From positions 1,178,001 to 1,242,000 of the forward strand of contig CBDFIN010000012.1 of the NCBI GenBank assembly GCA_965248135.1: a DNA stretch of 64,000 nt, given 5' to 3'. Shown here piece after piece: positions 9,331 to 17,199 of this stretch; position 1 is the first letter of the stretch; the number at the start of each line of letters is the position of its first letter. Below the pieces are notes generated by a model that was given only the letters and a program-made list of their open reading frames with translations, did not search any database and was not told where the DNA came from. Source of the stretch: SZUA-100 sp965248135. GTDB taxonomy: Bacteria > Pseudomonadota > Alphaproteobacteria > Rhizobiales > Rhizobiaceae. Made by a program: the position numbers and the translations under genes.

Positions 9331-10047
9331 TCATTGGCCCGACATTGTCGCCCGCACCGCTGTGAAGGGTCGGTCCGACAAGACCGGACCGGCCTGGGCA
9401 ATTACGTATTTTGAATATTCATAGACAAGATGGCGCAGGCTTTTGCGGTCACGGTACCAGTTAGCGCGATCTATGACATCATTGTCGACCGCGTGGGGGA
9501 TCAATTTTATCGTTGGTAACCGGCGCCGGGTTTCCAGCAGGCTACGCGGCATATGATAAGTACTGGTTACGACGAGCAGACTTTCATAGCCATGGTTTGC
9601 CACCCACTTTTCGGCTTCGACTGCATTGCCTTTGGTGTCGGTCGCTCGGATATCAATATCGATACAGCAATCAAACAGCTGTGGTTGAATGCTGGCGCGT
9701 TTAATCAATGAACTGCGCGATGTCGCGGGATTAACGCCACTAATCAGCAATCGGGCACCAAAGCCGTCTTGCAACAGCTTTACGGCTTTCTCGATGCGCA
9801 TCGAACCGCCGGTAAATACCACAATGGCGTCGGCCTTGTCGGTCGGCATTGCGGCCTCATAACTTGTCACCGTGTCGGTATATCTAAGAAAGCCGCCAAT
9901 CAAAAAACCAACACCAATAATGATGATAAGCACGCCAAGCCCGAAGGTCAGTTTGACCAAGGCGAAGCCTAATGTGGTAATTTTCCACCGGGGTTTTTTA
10001 TTATTATTATCAGCACCTGTTTGGTGTCTGGTTCGGTTCGTGGTCAT
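9331..10047 (-). CDS. YdcF-family (DUF218) membrane protein
   Basis: 238 residues. A short basic cytoplasmic tail is followed by one long membrane segment at about residues 27-53, then a DUF218 domain with DAIVVFTGGSMRIEKAVKLL, LLISGVNP, DTKGNAVEA and LLVVTSTYHMPRS, the order of motifs seen in YdcF/SanA/ElyC-like proteins. Some members act in envelope and peptidoglycan-precursor metabolism; the substrate here is unknown. It converges on yggS with about 20 bases between, and the upstream side carries the triple repeat array, about 120 bases from the start codon. Confidence 0.82.
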   Translation of the reverse strand: MTTNRTRHQTGADNNNKKPRWKITTLGFALVKLTFGLGVLIIIIGVGFLIGGFLRYTDTVTSYEAAMPTDKADAIVVFTGGSMRIEKAVKLLQDGFGARLLISGVNPATSRSSLIKRASIQPQLFDCCIDIDIRATDTKGNAVEAEKWVANHGYESLLVVTSTYHMPRSLLETRRRLPTIKLIPHAVDNDVIDRANWYRDRKSLRHLVYEYSKYVIAQAGPVLSDRPFTAVRATMSGQ

Positions 10048-10167
10048 AGGATCACCATGACAATAAACTTCTCCAATATCAACCTGACTGGTTTGGTCAA
10101 CGGCGATTTGATAACAAACTACTGTGGCAATGCAAAGGCGGCATTTGGCTCCAACACAGGGGCAATA

Positions 10168-10666
10168 CTAGTGGTTCTGTACCAACATTTGCATCCGCCA
10201 GCGGCTCGTACTTATGGCAAATGTTGGAATCATAAGAACCACTAGAATTAAATAAGTTGCTAGTGGTCTTTGTGGCCAAAACGCTTGAAAAAGAACGTGC
10301 TGAAAAGGGATTCAAGCGTTTCGGCCAGACCACTAGTGGTTCTATACCAACATTTGCATCCGCCAGCGGCTCGTACTTATGGCAAATGTTGGAATCATAA
10401 GAACCACTAGAATTCAATAAGTTGCTAGTGGTCTTTGTGGCCAAAACGCTTGAAAAAGAACGTGCTGAAAAGGGATTCAAGCGTTTCGGCCAGACCACTA
10501 GTGGTTCTGTACCAACATTTGCATCCGTCAGCGGCTCGTACTTATGGCAAATGTTGGAATCATAAGAACCACTAGAATTCAATAAGTTGCTAGTGGTCTT
10601 TGTGGCCAAAACGCTTGAAAAAGAACGTGCTGAAAAGGGATTCAAGCGTTTCGGCCAGACCACTAG
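10168..10666 (+). repeat. Triple tandem array of the CTAG-bounded two-hairpin element
   Basis: Three units with an exact 165-base period begin at CTAG 10168, 10333 and 10498, and the array closes with CTAG at 10663-10666. Each unit is module A (78 bases, e.g. 10168-10245), a 14-base spacer AATTCAATAAGTTG (AATTAAATAAGTTG in unit 1), then module B (77 bases, e.g. 10260-10336). Module A is an imperfect palindrome: CTAGTGGTTCT pairs with AGAACCACTAG, and CCAACATTTGC pairs with GCAAATGTTGG. Module B pairs CTAGTGGTC with GACCACTAG and GGCCAAAACGCTTGAA with TTCAAGCGTTTCGGCC. The CTAG between units is shared. The units differ at only three positions, all outside module B. The last CTAG supplies the tetR stop codon. 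Confidence 0.95.
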
Positions 10667-11241
10667 CCAAGTTTGTTCGTGCCGGTCAGATGATATCTTA
10701 TTCTGCGATGCGCCTCGGTCAGCACGGCCGGATCCTGTAGCGCATGGGCAAGCGTTATCGCCCCCTGCCAATCGACGATGGCTCGCCTTGCTTCCGAAAG
10801 CGCAATCGAGGGTCGTTGGCCAACGGCCTGTCTTTGTCGGGCGATCCACACAATTAGCAGAGAGAACGCCTCACCAGCTTTGCTCGCCGCTGCCGGTGCC
10901 GGCCGACGAAAATCACGCGCTGCCAGCGCAATCGGGCAGCCATGGCGCATGCGGCTTTCGTCTGATGTGGCGAGGCGTTCAAATAATTGCAGCAGCCGGT
11001 TGCGCGGATCAGCCCCTGCTACCTCCAGCTCTTCAAGCATGCTTGCGGTTTCGTCGCTAAATACCTGCGCCACGGCCATCGCCAGTTGTGCCTTGTCGGG
11101 AAAGTAATAGTAGACATTGCCTTTGGGAACCGAGGCCTCCAGCGCGATATCCTTGATGCTTGTGCCATCATATCCATGGCGCCAGAACAACCCCGCAGCA
11201 GCAGAGACAAGTCTCTCTTTCTTGTTGCTTTTTCGCGCCAT
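10663..11241 (-). CDS. TetR-family transcriptional regulator
   Basis: 192 residues from the ATG at 11239-11241. The N-terminal helix-turn-helix is typical: RLVSAAAGLFWRHGYDGTSI, then VPKGNVYYYFPDKAQL. The C-terminal ligand-binding part is long and helical with no recognisable ligand signature, so the inducer is unknown. The TAG stop (10663-10665) lies inside the terminal CTAG of the repeat array, so the array abuts the coding sequence with no spacer. The last residues are TGTNKLG. It lies 67 bases after the Trm112-like gene on the same strand and may share its transcript. No operator was identified. Confidence 0.88.
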   Translation of the reverse strand: MARKSNKKERLVSAAAGLFWRHGYDGTSIKDIALEASVPKGNVYYYFPDKAQLAMAVAQVFSDETASMLEELEVAGADPRNRLLQLFERLATSDESRMRHGCPIALAARDFRRPAPAAASKAGEAFSLLIVWIARQRQAVGQRPSIALSEARRAIVDWQGAITLAHALQDPAVLTEAHRRIRYHLTGTNKLG

Positions 11242-11308
11242 AATTATCTGTTCCAGTGGCAAGCACGACGATTTGATATTCGGCGATAGCTTGCCTTCCA
11301 GGTTGCCG

Positions 11309-11512
11309 TCAACCGGTCTCGTCCACTAAAGACCGCGCTTCCGACGGCAATAAGATCGGTATGCCATCGCGAATGGGATAGGCCAGCGACGCCTTGGCCG
11401 AGACCAGTTCATTGGCCTTCTCGTCAAACGTCAAATTTCCCTTGGTCAGCGGACAGACCAGGAGTTCCAGCATTTTCCTGTCGATTTCGATATTTGATGA
11501 TAGATTATCCAT
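11309..11512 (-). CDS. Trm112-like small zinc-ribbon-type protein
   Basis: 67 residues, family size. It contains KMLELLVCPLTKGNLTFDE and YPIRDGIPILLPSEAR, the standard Trm112/YcaR pattern with a CP-x-T-K start. Eukaryotic Trm112 activates methyltransferases; the bacterial role is unclear. Only one clear cysteine is seen, so zinc binding is probably lost, as in many bacterial members. It lies nine bases after the LON-substrate-domain gene, so the two are likely one operon with the CnoX-like gene. Confidence 0.87.
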   Translation of the reverse strand: MDNLSSNIEIDRKMLELLVCPLTKGNLTFDEKANELVSAKASLAYPIRDGIPILLPSEARSLVDETG

Positions 11513-11520
11513 ATCGTCAC

Positions 11521-12192
11521 CTACTGCAGGGTCGCACCGGTTTCGTCAGTCGTCTTTGCCAGTGCAAATTCGGTTATGGCAATCAGCGTGTCGGCCCGGG
11601 TTTTCAAATCGGGCGCCTCGAGCAACGCCTGCTTTTCCGCCGGTCCATAGGGGCTCATCATGGCAAGTGTGTTGACAAGCATCTCAGTCGAAGCCGCAGC
11701 GACGCCTTCCCAGTCGGCATCCATTTCGTTGGCATCAAGATACGCCTTGAATGTGGCCAACAGTTCCTCACGGTTCACATCCACCGATTTCTTTGAATCC
11801 TCAATCAGATCTTCGGCAAACAACTTGATTTGAAAGCGACGATAGCCATTTTTAGCCCTTTTCTCGCCCAAAAGACGGAACCGGCTAATGCCAGATAGAT
11901 TGAGCAGATATCGGCCATCGCCAACTTCCTGAAACGCGGTAATACGGCCGACACAGCCGACCCCGCACAGGTTTTTCGTATCCTCTTTTTCGCCTGCTTC
12001 AAAACTGGGTTGAATCATGCCAATCAACCGGTCGGTTTTCAGCGCATCATCCACCAGCGAAAGATAGCGTGGCTCAAAAATGTTCATCGGCATATGCGCG
12101 CCCGGCAACAACAATGCTGCACTCAGCGGAAATACCGGAATAACATTCGGCACATCCGCAACACTGTTATAGCTTTCATTTCCAGCTTTCAT
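11521..12192 (-). CDS. LON peptidase substrate-binding domain protein
   Basis: 223 residues. It contains only the N-terminal substrate-recognition domain of Lon, without ATPase or protease: VIPVFPLSAALLLPGAHMPM, then NIFEPRYLSLVDDAL, then CGVGCVGRITAF and GRYLLNLSGISRFRL. The ATG at 12190-12192 is preferred; the longer reading would begin with TTG. It follows the CnoX-like gene by 27 bases and precedes the Trm112-like gene by 8. The same trio is common in Hyphomicrobiales. The substrates are unknown. Confidence 0.87.
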   Translation of the reverse strand: MKAGNESYNSVADVPNVIPVFPLSAALLLPGAHMPMNIFEPRYLSLVDDALKTDRLIGMIQPSFEAGEKEDTKNLCGVGCVGRITAFQEVGDGRYLLNLSGISRFRLLGEKRAKNGYRRFQIKLFAEDLIEDSKKSVDVNREELLATFKAYLDANEMDADWEGVAAASTEMLVNTLAMMSPYGPAEKQALLEAPDLKTRADTLIAITEFALAKTTDETGATLQ

Positions 12193-12219
12193 GCGATGAA
12201 TTCCCGTCGACGATGCCAA

Positions 12220-13221
12220 TTATGAAAACAGTAAGGAAGAAAGCGCCCGCCTGCCCGACAATGTCGCCGGATCGGCGGCCCCCCACAGGTCGAAAAACTG
12301 GACCAGCTGCTGGCGCGCACCATCATCATTCCATTTTCGGTCTGCCCGCACTATTTCCAACAACTGAGTGGCCGCCTCATCCCGCTGGTTCTTGGCATTA
12401 AGCGCCAGCGCAAGATCAAACCGCGCCTGATGATCCTTCGGATCGGCATCTACCCTGGCTGCAAGCTCTTGCACGGATCCAAGTGCTGCGGTCTGTTCAG
12501 CCAGATCCAGCTTGGCAATAAGCGCTGCAATAACCGGCACAGCCAATTGATCTTTCGGCAGATTGGCAATCACTTTACGCGCCATCTCGACCTCTCCAAC
12601 GGCAAAATAACACTCACCCATTCCGGCGATGGCATCGAGATTTCCAGGCTCCCGGCCGAGAACTGCGGCATAAAGTTCTGCTGCCTGGGCCGAATCGCCC
12701 GATGCGAGCAATTGGCCGGCCTGCTCCATAGCAACTTCAATACCGTCATCCTCGGCTGCAGCCGCATTGGCCGGTTTTGGCAACTTGTCAAGAAACGCCT
12801 TGACCTTACTTTCCGATAAAGCGCCCATGAACGCATCGGCAGGCTTGCCGTCGACAAAGGCGACAACAGCGGGTATCGACTTTATGCCCATTTGCCCTGC
12901 AACCTCGGGATGTTTGTCAATATCCATCTTGGCAAGCAGAACCGTCCCATTTGAACCTTTTGCAAGCTTTTCCAGAACCGGGCTTAATTGCCGGCACGGT
13001 CCACACCAGGTTGCCCAAAAATCGACCAGGACAGTCTGGCTGCGTGAAGTCTCAATCACGTCGGCGGTAAAACTGGCGGTGGTAATGTCCTTGACGGCCA
13101 CAGCACCACTAGGTGGCTTGGCAGAATTTCCGGCTGATACAGTCCCGGAAAACTGACTAGCGCCGAATGACGCCGAATAACTTGCAGCGTTTGAACCTTG
13201 CCTTTTGGCATCATTGTTCAT
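12220..13221 (-). CDS. CnoX/YbbN-type thioredoxin with TPR tail
   Basis: 333 residues from the ATG at 13219-13221. After a low-complexity N-terminal leader of about 45 residues comes a thioredoxin domain with a complete active site WATWCGPCRQLSPVLEKLA and the cis-Pro loop GIKSIPAVVAFVDGK. Residues from about 150 on form a tetratricopeptide-like helical region (DSAQAAELYAAVLGREPG, ARFDLALALNAKNQRDEA). CnoX combines holdase and redox activity, protecting proteins from oxidation and passing them to GroEL. E. coli CnoX has lost catalytic cysteines, but here both cysteines are present, so reductase activity is possible. It is the first gene of the unit with the LON-domain and Trm112-like genes. 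Confidence 0.9.
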   Translation of the reverse strand: MNNDAKRQGSNAASYSASFGASQFSGTVSAGNSAKPPSGAVAVKDITTASFTADVIETSRSQTVLVDFWATWCGPCRQLSPVLEKLAKGSNGTVLLAKMDIDKHPEVAGQMGIKSIPAVVAFVDGKPADAFMGALSESKVKAFLDKLPKPANAAAAEDDGIEVAMEQAGQLLASGDSAQAAELYAAVLGREPGNLDAIAGMGECYFAVGEVEMARKVIANLPKDQLAVPVIAALIAKLDLAEQTAALGSVQELAARVDADPKDHQARFDLALALNAKNQRDEAATQLLEIVRADRKWNDDGARQQLVQFFDLWGAADPATLSGRRALSSLLFS

Positions 13222-13287
13222 GATGAGTACTTTCCTATTGTCCGGACAACTCACCCGGAACATATTCATTTTTTACCATATCGGTGT

Positions 13288-13791
13288 TTAATTTGATACT
13301 TTCAATATCAAGGGTTGATGATCGGCAGCGCTGAGAAAACGCAGCAGATCGTCGCGGCCAATACTTGTGGTCGCCGTATTGACCAACGGATGGCAATTGA
13401 TCACCTCATGGTCAAGCAGTGGCGCATCGACAACCAGCTTAACCATATTGTTGTTGTCGTTGATCACCGCCAGCGCCGTAACCGAGCCTGGTGATACGCC
13501 GAGATATTCCATCAGCTTGTCCGGCTTGCCAAACGACAGTCGGTTCGCCCCGCCGACAAGTTTGTGCAGATTTTTCAGATCGACCACCGCGTCTTCTGCC
13601 AATGTAACGAGAAAAAAATTATCCTTTTTGTCTTTTAAGAACAGGTTTTTCGTGTGTCCGCCAGCGATCTTGCCGCGCAACGATTGCGATTCTTCGACCG
13701 TATATAACGGTGGATGCTCAACCGTAGACACTGCAATATCCATGTCCACGAATATCTGCAGCAACTGGTCTTTCGACAGGGGTTTGGTCAT
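13288..13791 (-). CDS. Prolyl-tRNA deacylase (YbaK/ProX editing domain)
   Basis: 167 residues, a freestanding editing domain. It hydrolyses tRNA-Pro mischarged with alanine or a similar amino acid. Visible family segments are VEHPPLYTVEESQSLRGKI, GGHTKNLFLKDKKDNFFLV, SFGKPDKLMEYLGVSPGSVT and NDNNNMVKLVVDAPLL. Size and motifs match the PrdX subgroup typical of alphaproteobacteria. It lies 66 bases upstream of the CnoX-like gene on the same strand. The SD is weak, and the ATG at 13789-13791 is the natural start. Confidence 0.92.
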   Translation of the reverse strand: MTKPLSKDQLLQIFVDMDIAVSTVEHPPLYTVEESQSLRGKIAGGHTKNLFLKDKKDNFFLVTLAEDAVVDLKNLHKLVGGANRLSFGKPDKLMEYLGVSPGSVTALAVINDNNNMVKLVVDAPLLDHEVINCHPLVNTATTSIGRDDLLRFLSAADHQPLILKVSN

Positions 13792-13914
13792 ATTGCTCTC
13801 CGCCCAGGAACACCAATCCAGGATGCCGCAGCGATACAGCCTTGACGGTTTTGGTACAAGCCGATTTCTGCCATCCCCACGGCAATCGCTTGAAAGCGAT
13901 TTGCACGTATTTTG

Positions 13915-14193
13915 TTAGTTTGCTCCGCTGCGGGCGGTCCTTTGCGGCGCTTTTTGCGCCTCAATCACCGTCCTCACATGAGCAATGCTCAGGGCTGACC
14001 CGAATTCCCGAGATTTTTCTTTGAAAAAATCCCTCCATTCGGGCGCCATGCGGATAAACTTTCTTTCAAGCGATCGCCGTGTGTCGGATCGCAGTGCTTG
14101 CCACCGTAGCCGGCCTTCCAGCTGTTGGATGTCGTTCAACAGCAAGTCCGCCGCATCGTCGGCCTTGGCCGCCTGGGCCAGAAAAGTAGCCAA
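13915..14193 (-). CDS. Small protein of unknown function
   Basis: 92 codons, not recognised. The frame encodes a charged, probably helical protein (QLEGRLRWQALRSDTRRSLE, APEWRDFFKEKSREFGSAL). The only early start is a TTG at 14191-14193, because a stop lies ten codons further up; an ATG at residue 49 would give a 44-residue product. No SD was found for the TTG. It lies between DUF2794 and the prolyl-tRNA deacylase gene on the same strand. The composition looks protein-like, but the start problem makes this a weak call. It might be the tail of a damaged gene. Confidence 0.35.
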   Translation of the reverse strand: MATFLAQAAKADDAADLLLNDIQQLEGRLRWQALRSDTRRSLERKFIRMAPEWRDFFKEKSREFGSALSIAHVRTVIEAQKAPQRTARSGAN

Positions 14194-14269
14194 AGGTGCT
14201 GAAGGAAAGCTGACGTTGCTCTAAGTGGCACCGATTTGGAAATTTTGACTTCAGTTACCGGAAGATCTG

Positions 14270-14674
14270 TCAAAGTACCTCCAGTTTTGGCCTTTTTTCG
14301 AACACGCTGAGCACCAGTTTGAGATCACTGCCTCTTTTCAGCACCTGGCCGGCAACACTGGTGACGCTGTAGGCACCTTGTTTGGCCGCCATTTTGGGAA
14401 TTTTCTCAATTTTGAACATGGCGATTTCACTGCTTTTACGAAAAACCGAAAACACCGCCCTGTCCTTCAAATGGTCTATAGCGTAATCTAGCCATTCGCC
14501 GGCAGCCACTTTGAATCCGTAGATTCGCAATATCTCATTGAGTTCACGGCGGTTGAAAGTTATCATCGCCGCCGTTCCCTTTACCGGCTCGGATTGCTCT
14601 AGTTCCTGCTCCCTCAACATCACAACCCGGTCGGATTGAGGGAGCGCAAAATTGCCTTCTGATTGCTCTGTCAT
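14270..14674 (-). CDS. DUF2794 domain protein
   Basis: 134 residues. The core ITFNRRELNEILRIYGFKVA, AGEWLDYAIDHLKDRAVFSV and AAKQGAYSVTSVAGQVLKRG is the DUF2794 signature found throughout alphaproteobacteria. The role is not known. The ATG at 14672-14674 is preceded on its strand by AAGGATTCGA, a good ribosome-binding site. Its 5' leader contains overlapping inverted repeats (see 14698-14728). Confidence 0.88.
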   Translation of the reverse strand: MTEQSEGNFALPQSDRVVMLREQELEQSEPVKGTAAMITFNRRELNEILRIYGFKVAAGEWLDYAIDHLKDRAVFSVFRKSSEIAMFKIEKIPKMAAKQGAYSVTSVAGQVLKRGSDLKLVLSVFEKRPKLEVL

Positions 14675-14697
14675 TCGAATCCTTGTGTTTTCATCGC

Positions 14698-14728
14698 TGG
14701 CAGGCTATGCCTGCCACCATCATAGCCT
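14698..14728 (-). promoter_or_regulatory. Two mutually exclusive hairpins in the DUF2794 leader
   Basis: TGGCAGG (14698-14704) pairs with CCTGCCA (14710-14716) around a 5-base loop. The overlapping GGCTATG (14703-14709) pairs with CATAGCC (14721-14727). Both have 7-bp stems and cannot form together. They lie about 25-55 bases upstream of the DUF2794 start. Regulation is inference; this could be chance. Confidence 0.35.
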
Positions 14729-14765
14729 AGTATCCCATCGTGTCTGGCACAATAGTTTATTAAAA

Positions 14766-14799
14766 GTTGTAGACTAATAGATGATTTCTAGTATAAATT
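14766..14799 (+). promoter_or_regulatory. Possible promoter in an AT-rich gap
   Basis: TTGTAG at about 14766 and TATAAA at about 14791 on the plus strand give a -35/-10-like pair with a long spacer (about 19 bases) in an AT-rich stretch. It would drive the structured region that ends at the terminator at 15054-15089. The match is weak and only its placement makes it interesting. Confidence 0.25.
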
Positions 14800-15089
14800 G
14801 TAATTCAATAATCACAATATGGCCGTATTATCGTCGCGATCAGGTCACGTTTGCTCGCCATTGTTTGGTTGTTGCCTCAGACGGTCCGGCTTGACTGCAC
14901 CTCGTATCACAGCCCCCCAGCCCCTCGAGGCGCGTGTTGAGCCGGACCACTTTAATGAAGCCATGTCGGTTCTTACCCCGGAACCAAAATTGATGACGCT
15001 CAAAATCGCGATTGTCGTTAAGATTAGTTCTTGAGATAATCGGGCAAATCTTGAAAGGCCGGCCCTCAACGAGACGCCGGTCTTTTTTT
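14800..15089 (+). ncRNA. Candidate structured small RNA with its own terminator
   Basis: The plus strand holds a long stem: GGTCCGGCTTGAC (14883-14895) pairs along its whole 13 bases with GTTGAGCCGGACC (14936-14948), using two G-U pairs. Inside it, CCTCG (14900-14904) pairs with CGAGG (14926-14930). A further hairpin GGTTC/GAACC sits at 14969-14985, and the region ends in a strong intrinsic terminator. It matches no RNA family I recognise (not SRP, RNase P or tmRNA). A 71-codon frame from the ATG at 14819 to 15034 overlaps it, has no SD and resembles nothing known. A short peptide gene is the alternative. The 5' end is a guess. Confidence 0.4.
15054..15089 (+). terminator. Intrinsic terminator on the plus strand
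   Basis: AAAGGCCGGC pairs with GCCGGTCTTT (10 bp with one G-U pair) around an 11-12-base loop, followed by a run of T. On the plus strand it can only end a transcript from the 14.8-15.05 kb gap, because the genes on both sides are on the minus strand. Confidence 0.8.
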
Positions 15090-15118
15090 GCTCGAAAAAG
15101 AATTGGAGCGTGTCGCGC

Positions 15119-15877
15119 CTAACTTCCCAGGTTGCCGACAACCGTTGCGCCGATAATGGCCCCCGGCGAACCGCTGGCAGTTGTTTCCTGCAGCACGATA
15201 GCGCAAGAATCATAGCCCGCCCGGCGAACCTCCGGCAATGGCAGGTCCACCGAGATCGCACCATCCTTTAACATGCCGAGCATTTGTGAATCACCCACAA
15301 CATTATGATAGGTGATGGTCTTGCCGCGGTTTTCGCCGCGCAATATTTTCACCGATTTCTGCCTGTCAAAGTAAATCATGTAAAGCGTTGGATGATTATC
15401 AATGGCGGATTTTTCATTGACTCTGATCCTCATTTGCTCGCCGGTAACCGTTACCTCCACTGCAACTTTGAGGTTCTTGCCCGCCTCGGCGTGATCGCTG
15501 ATCATACCATCTAGATTTCGTTTGTGCGATCCAACCACATGGGCCTGGCCATTAATGATGGCCTGGGGTGTATAAATCTGCCTTTCCCGCATCGACTTGG
15601 CATAACGTCGCTGCCGGTCGGAAAATTGGGCTTTTGAGAAAGTGTCCTTCCAGCCAAGATAGTTCCAATAGTCAACATGCCAGGAAAGCGCCAGAATATC
15701 CTCATTTTTCGAGTATTCCCCCAACAAACGGTCGGCGGGTGGGCAGGACGAGCAGCCTTGCGATGTGAATAGTTCTACCACCGTTTTTGGCATAATACCG
15801 TCAGCGGCCGCAGGGAAAATATTCGCCAAGGTCACAAAAATCATTGCGGCGCCCAGGCTAAGCGAAATTTTTTTCAT
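15119..15877 (-). CDS. DUF1223 secreted protein
   Basis: 252 residues from the ATG at 15875-15877. The N-terminus MKKISLSLGAAMIFVTLANI is a signal peptide that likely ends at AAA before DGIMPK. The mature part opens with VVELFTSQGCSSCPPADRLL, the DUF1223 signature with a thioredoxin-like CSSC motif, and continues with ALSWHVDYWNYLGWKDTF and RQIYTPQAIINGQ. The family is periplasmic and of unknown substrate; a redox role is suggested by the CxxC pair. It is a single gene, divergent from the acyltransferase. Confidence 0.9.
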   Translation of the reverse strand: MKKISLSLGAAMIFVTLANIFPAAADGIMPKTVVELFTSQGCSSCPPADRLLGEYSKNEDILALSWHVDYWNYLGWKDTFSKAQFSDRQRRYAKSMRERQIYTPQAIINGQAHVVGSHKRNLDGMISDHAEAGKNLKVAVEVTVTGEQMRIRVNEKSAIDNHPTLYMIYFDRQKSVKILRGENRGKTITYHNVVGDSQMLGMLKDGAISVDLPLPEVRRAGYDSCAIVLQETTASGSPGAIIGATVVGNLGS

Positions 15878-16084
15878 CTTGGTGTGTCTCTGTTGCTCCA
15901 CCGGATGTAGCCAATTTGGGCATCACTTGCTACTCACGTTGCAGTGAGACATATCACGAAACGGAAAAGACAGACAATTCGGTTTGCCGCGCCGTGTCGA
16001 AGCGGGCCATTCGAATTTCAATTGGACAAGCTGCCATGCAAACGCGTATGGGCATGGCTATTCGATGGTCGGGGAGACGAGAGC

Positions 16085-16855
16085 GTGCTGATTTTCCGTT
16101 CACTGCTGTTTAATGTGGTGTTCTATTTGAATTTGATCCTTCAAATGCTGGTCCAGACACCGGTATATTTTCTGATGCCGCGGCGTTATTCTGTCAAAAT
16201 CATCAAGAACTGGTGCCGGTCGAGCAACTGGTTATACAAAATAATCACCAACACCAATATGGAGGTGAGGGGCCAGGAAAATTTGCTGAAAGACGGATGC
16301 ATCCTGGCGATCAAACATCAGTCGATGTGGGAATTCTTCGCCATCCTTCCGCTAATCAAAGATCCTGCCTATGTGCTTAAGCGAGAGTTGATGTGGATCC
16401 CCTTATTCGGCTGGTATGTGGCGAAAGCCGACATGATTCCGGTTAACCGCGGCAAACGCAGCCAGGCATTGAAAGATATGACCAAGAAAGCCAGGCAGGA
16501 AATCTGCAACGGTCGGCAAGTTTTGATTTACCCCGAGGGCACCCGAAGGACACCTGGCGCCGAGCCGCACTATAAATACGGTATTGCCCATATGTACAAG
16601 GAACTGGACTGTCCCGTTGTGCCGGTTGCGCTTAATTCCGGCCTTTATTGGCCGCGACGCAAATTAATGCGCTTTCCGGGCACCATCCGGGTCAATATTT
16701 TGCCGCCGATTTTACCGGGACTTGAGACCGAGGAATTTCGGCGGCAATTGCAAAACCGGATCGAAACGGCCTGTATGGACCTTTATCGACAGGCAGCCGA
16801 GGACATGCCATCACCGCCAATTCCAGCCGCGTTGCGGCAAAAACTTGACGCATAG
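16085..16855 (+). CDS. 1-acyl-sn-glycerol-3-phosphate acyltransferase (PlsC family)
   Basis: 256 residues from a GTG at 16085, chosen because GGGGAGA lies eight bases upstream and the reading begins at the membrane segment (VLIFRSLLFNVVFYLNLI). An upstream ATG at 15944 would add 47 residues of unrelated composition. The acyltransferase motifs are complete: IKHQSMWEF (HX4D-like with Q), MIPVNRGKR, IYPEGTRRTPGA and VVPVALNSG. It makes phosphatidic acid from lysophosphatidic acid at the inner membrane. The second residue of the first box is Q rather than the usual S/R, as in several alphaproteobacterial paralogs. Confidence 0.87.
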   Translation: MLIFRSLLFNVVFYLNLILQMLVQTPVYFLMPRRYSVKIIKNWCRSSNWLYKIITNTNMEVRGQENLLKDGCILAIKHQSMWEFFAILPLIKDPAYVLKRELMWIPLFGWYVAKADMIPVNRGKRSQALKDMTKKARQEICNGRQVLIYPEGTRRTPGAEPHYKYGIAHMYKELDCPVVPVALNSGLYWPRRKLMRFPGTIRVNILPPILPGLETEEFRRQLQNRIETACMDLYRQAAEDMPSPPIPAALRQKLDA

Positions 16856-17199
16856 GGCCCTTCTGGCACAGGCAGTCTTATGCATCGGTGGTATTTTCAC
16901 TACCGGAAATTCTGGCGCTATACGATGGGGCTTTGGCATCGTTGTGGTGAGTGAAAAGGTCGCCGCTGCCGCCTTGCTATGCCAAAACACCGCTTTCAGG
17001 GCGAATTTGGAACAATTCAAGTCACCTGGCGGCATTGCATTCGGTCGAGATTGGCGTTAATGGCGTTCAGCCTTTGCGAAATTCGGAATAGCCATACAAC
17101 CGCTATGGTTTTCAGAGGTTCACAGGGGAAAATTCCAAACACGGTCGGCCATACTCTATTCGGCCGGCATTGCAGGCAGCGTGCAGGAGGCAAAGGCCG
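16856..17199 (+). other. Intergenic gap without a recognisable gene
   Basis: 344 bases between the acyltransferase and etfB. All frames here give short, unconvincing readings. The last 15 bases hold the strong ribosome-binding site AGGAGG of etfB. The etfB promoter is presumably here, but I cannot place it. Confidence 0.6.

Noticed and set aside
10097..10849. A 250-codon minus-strand frame with three near-identical 55-residue units
   Set aside because: It is the tandem repeat array read in frame because its period (165) is a multiple of three; it overlaps tetR in another frame, and the same peptide units turn up in the single copies at 39 kb and 51 kb. Not a real protein.
16722..17060. A 112-codon frame running from the acyltransferase into the gap before etfB
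   Set aside because: It overlaps the acyltransferase end in another frame, has no SD and resembles nothing.
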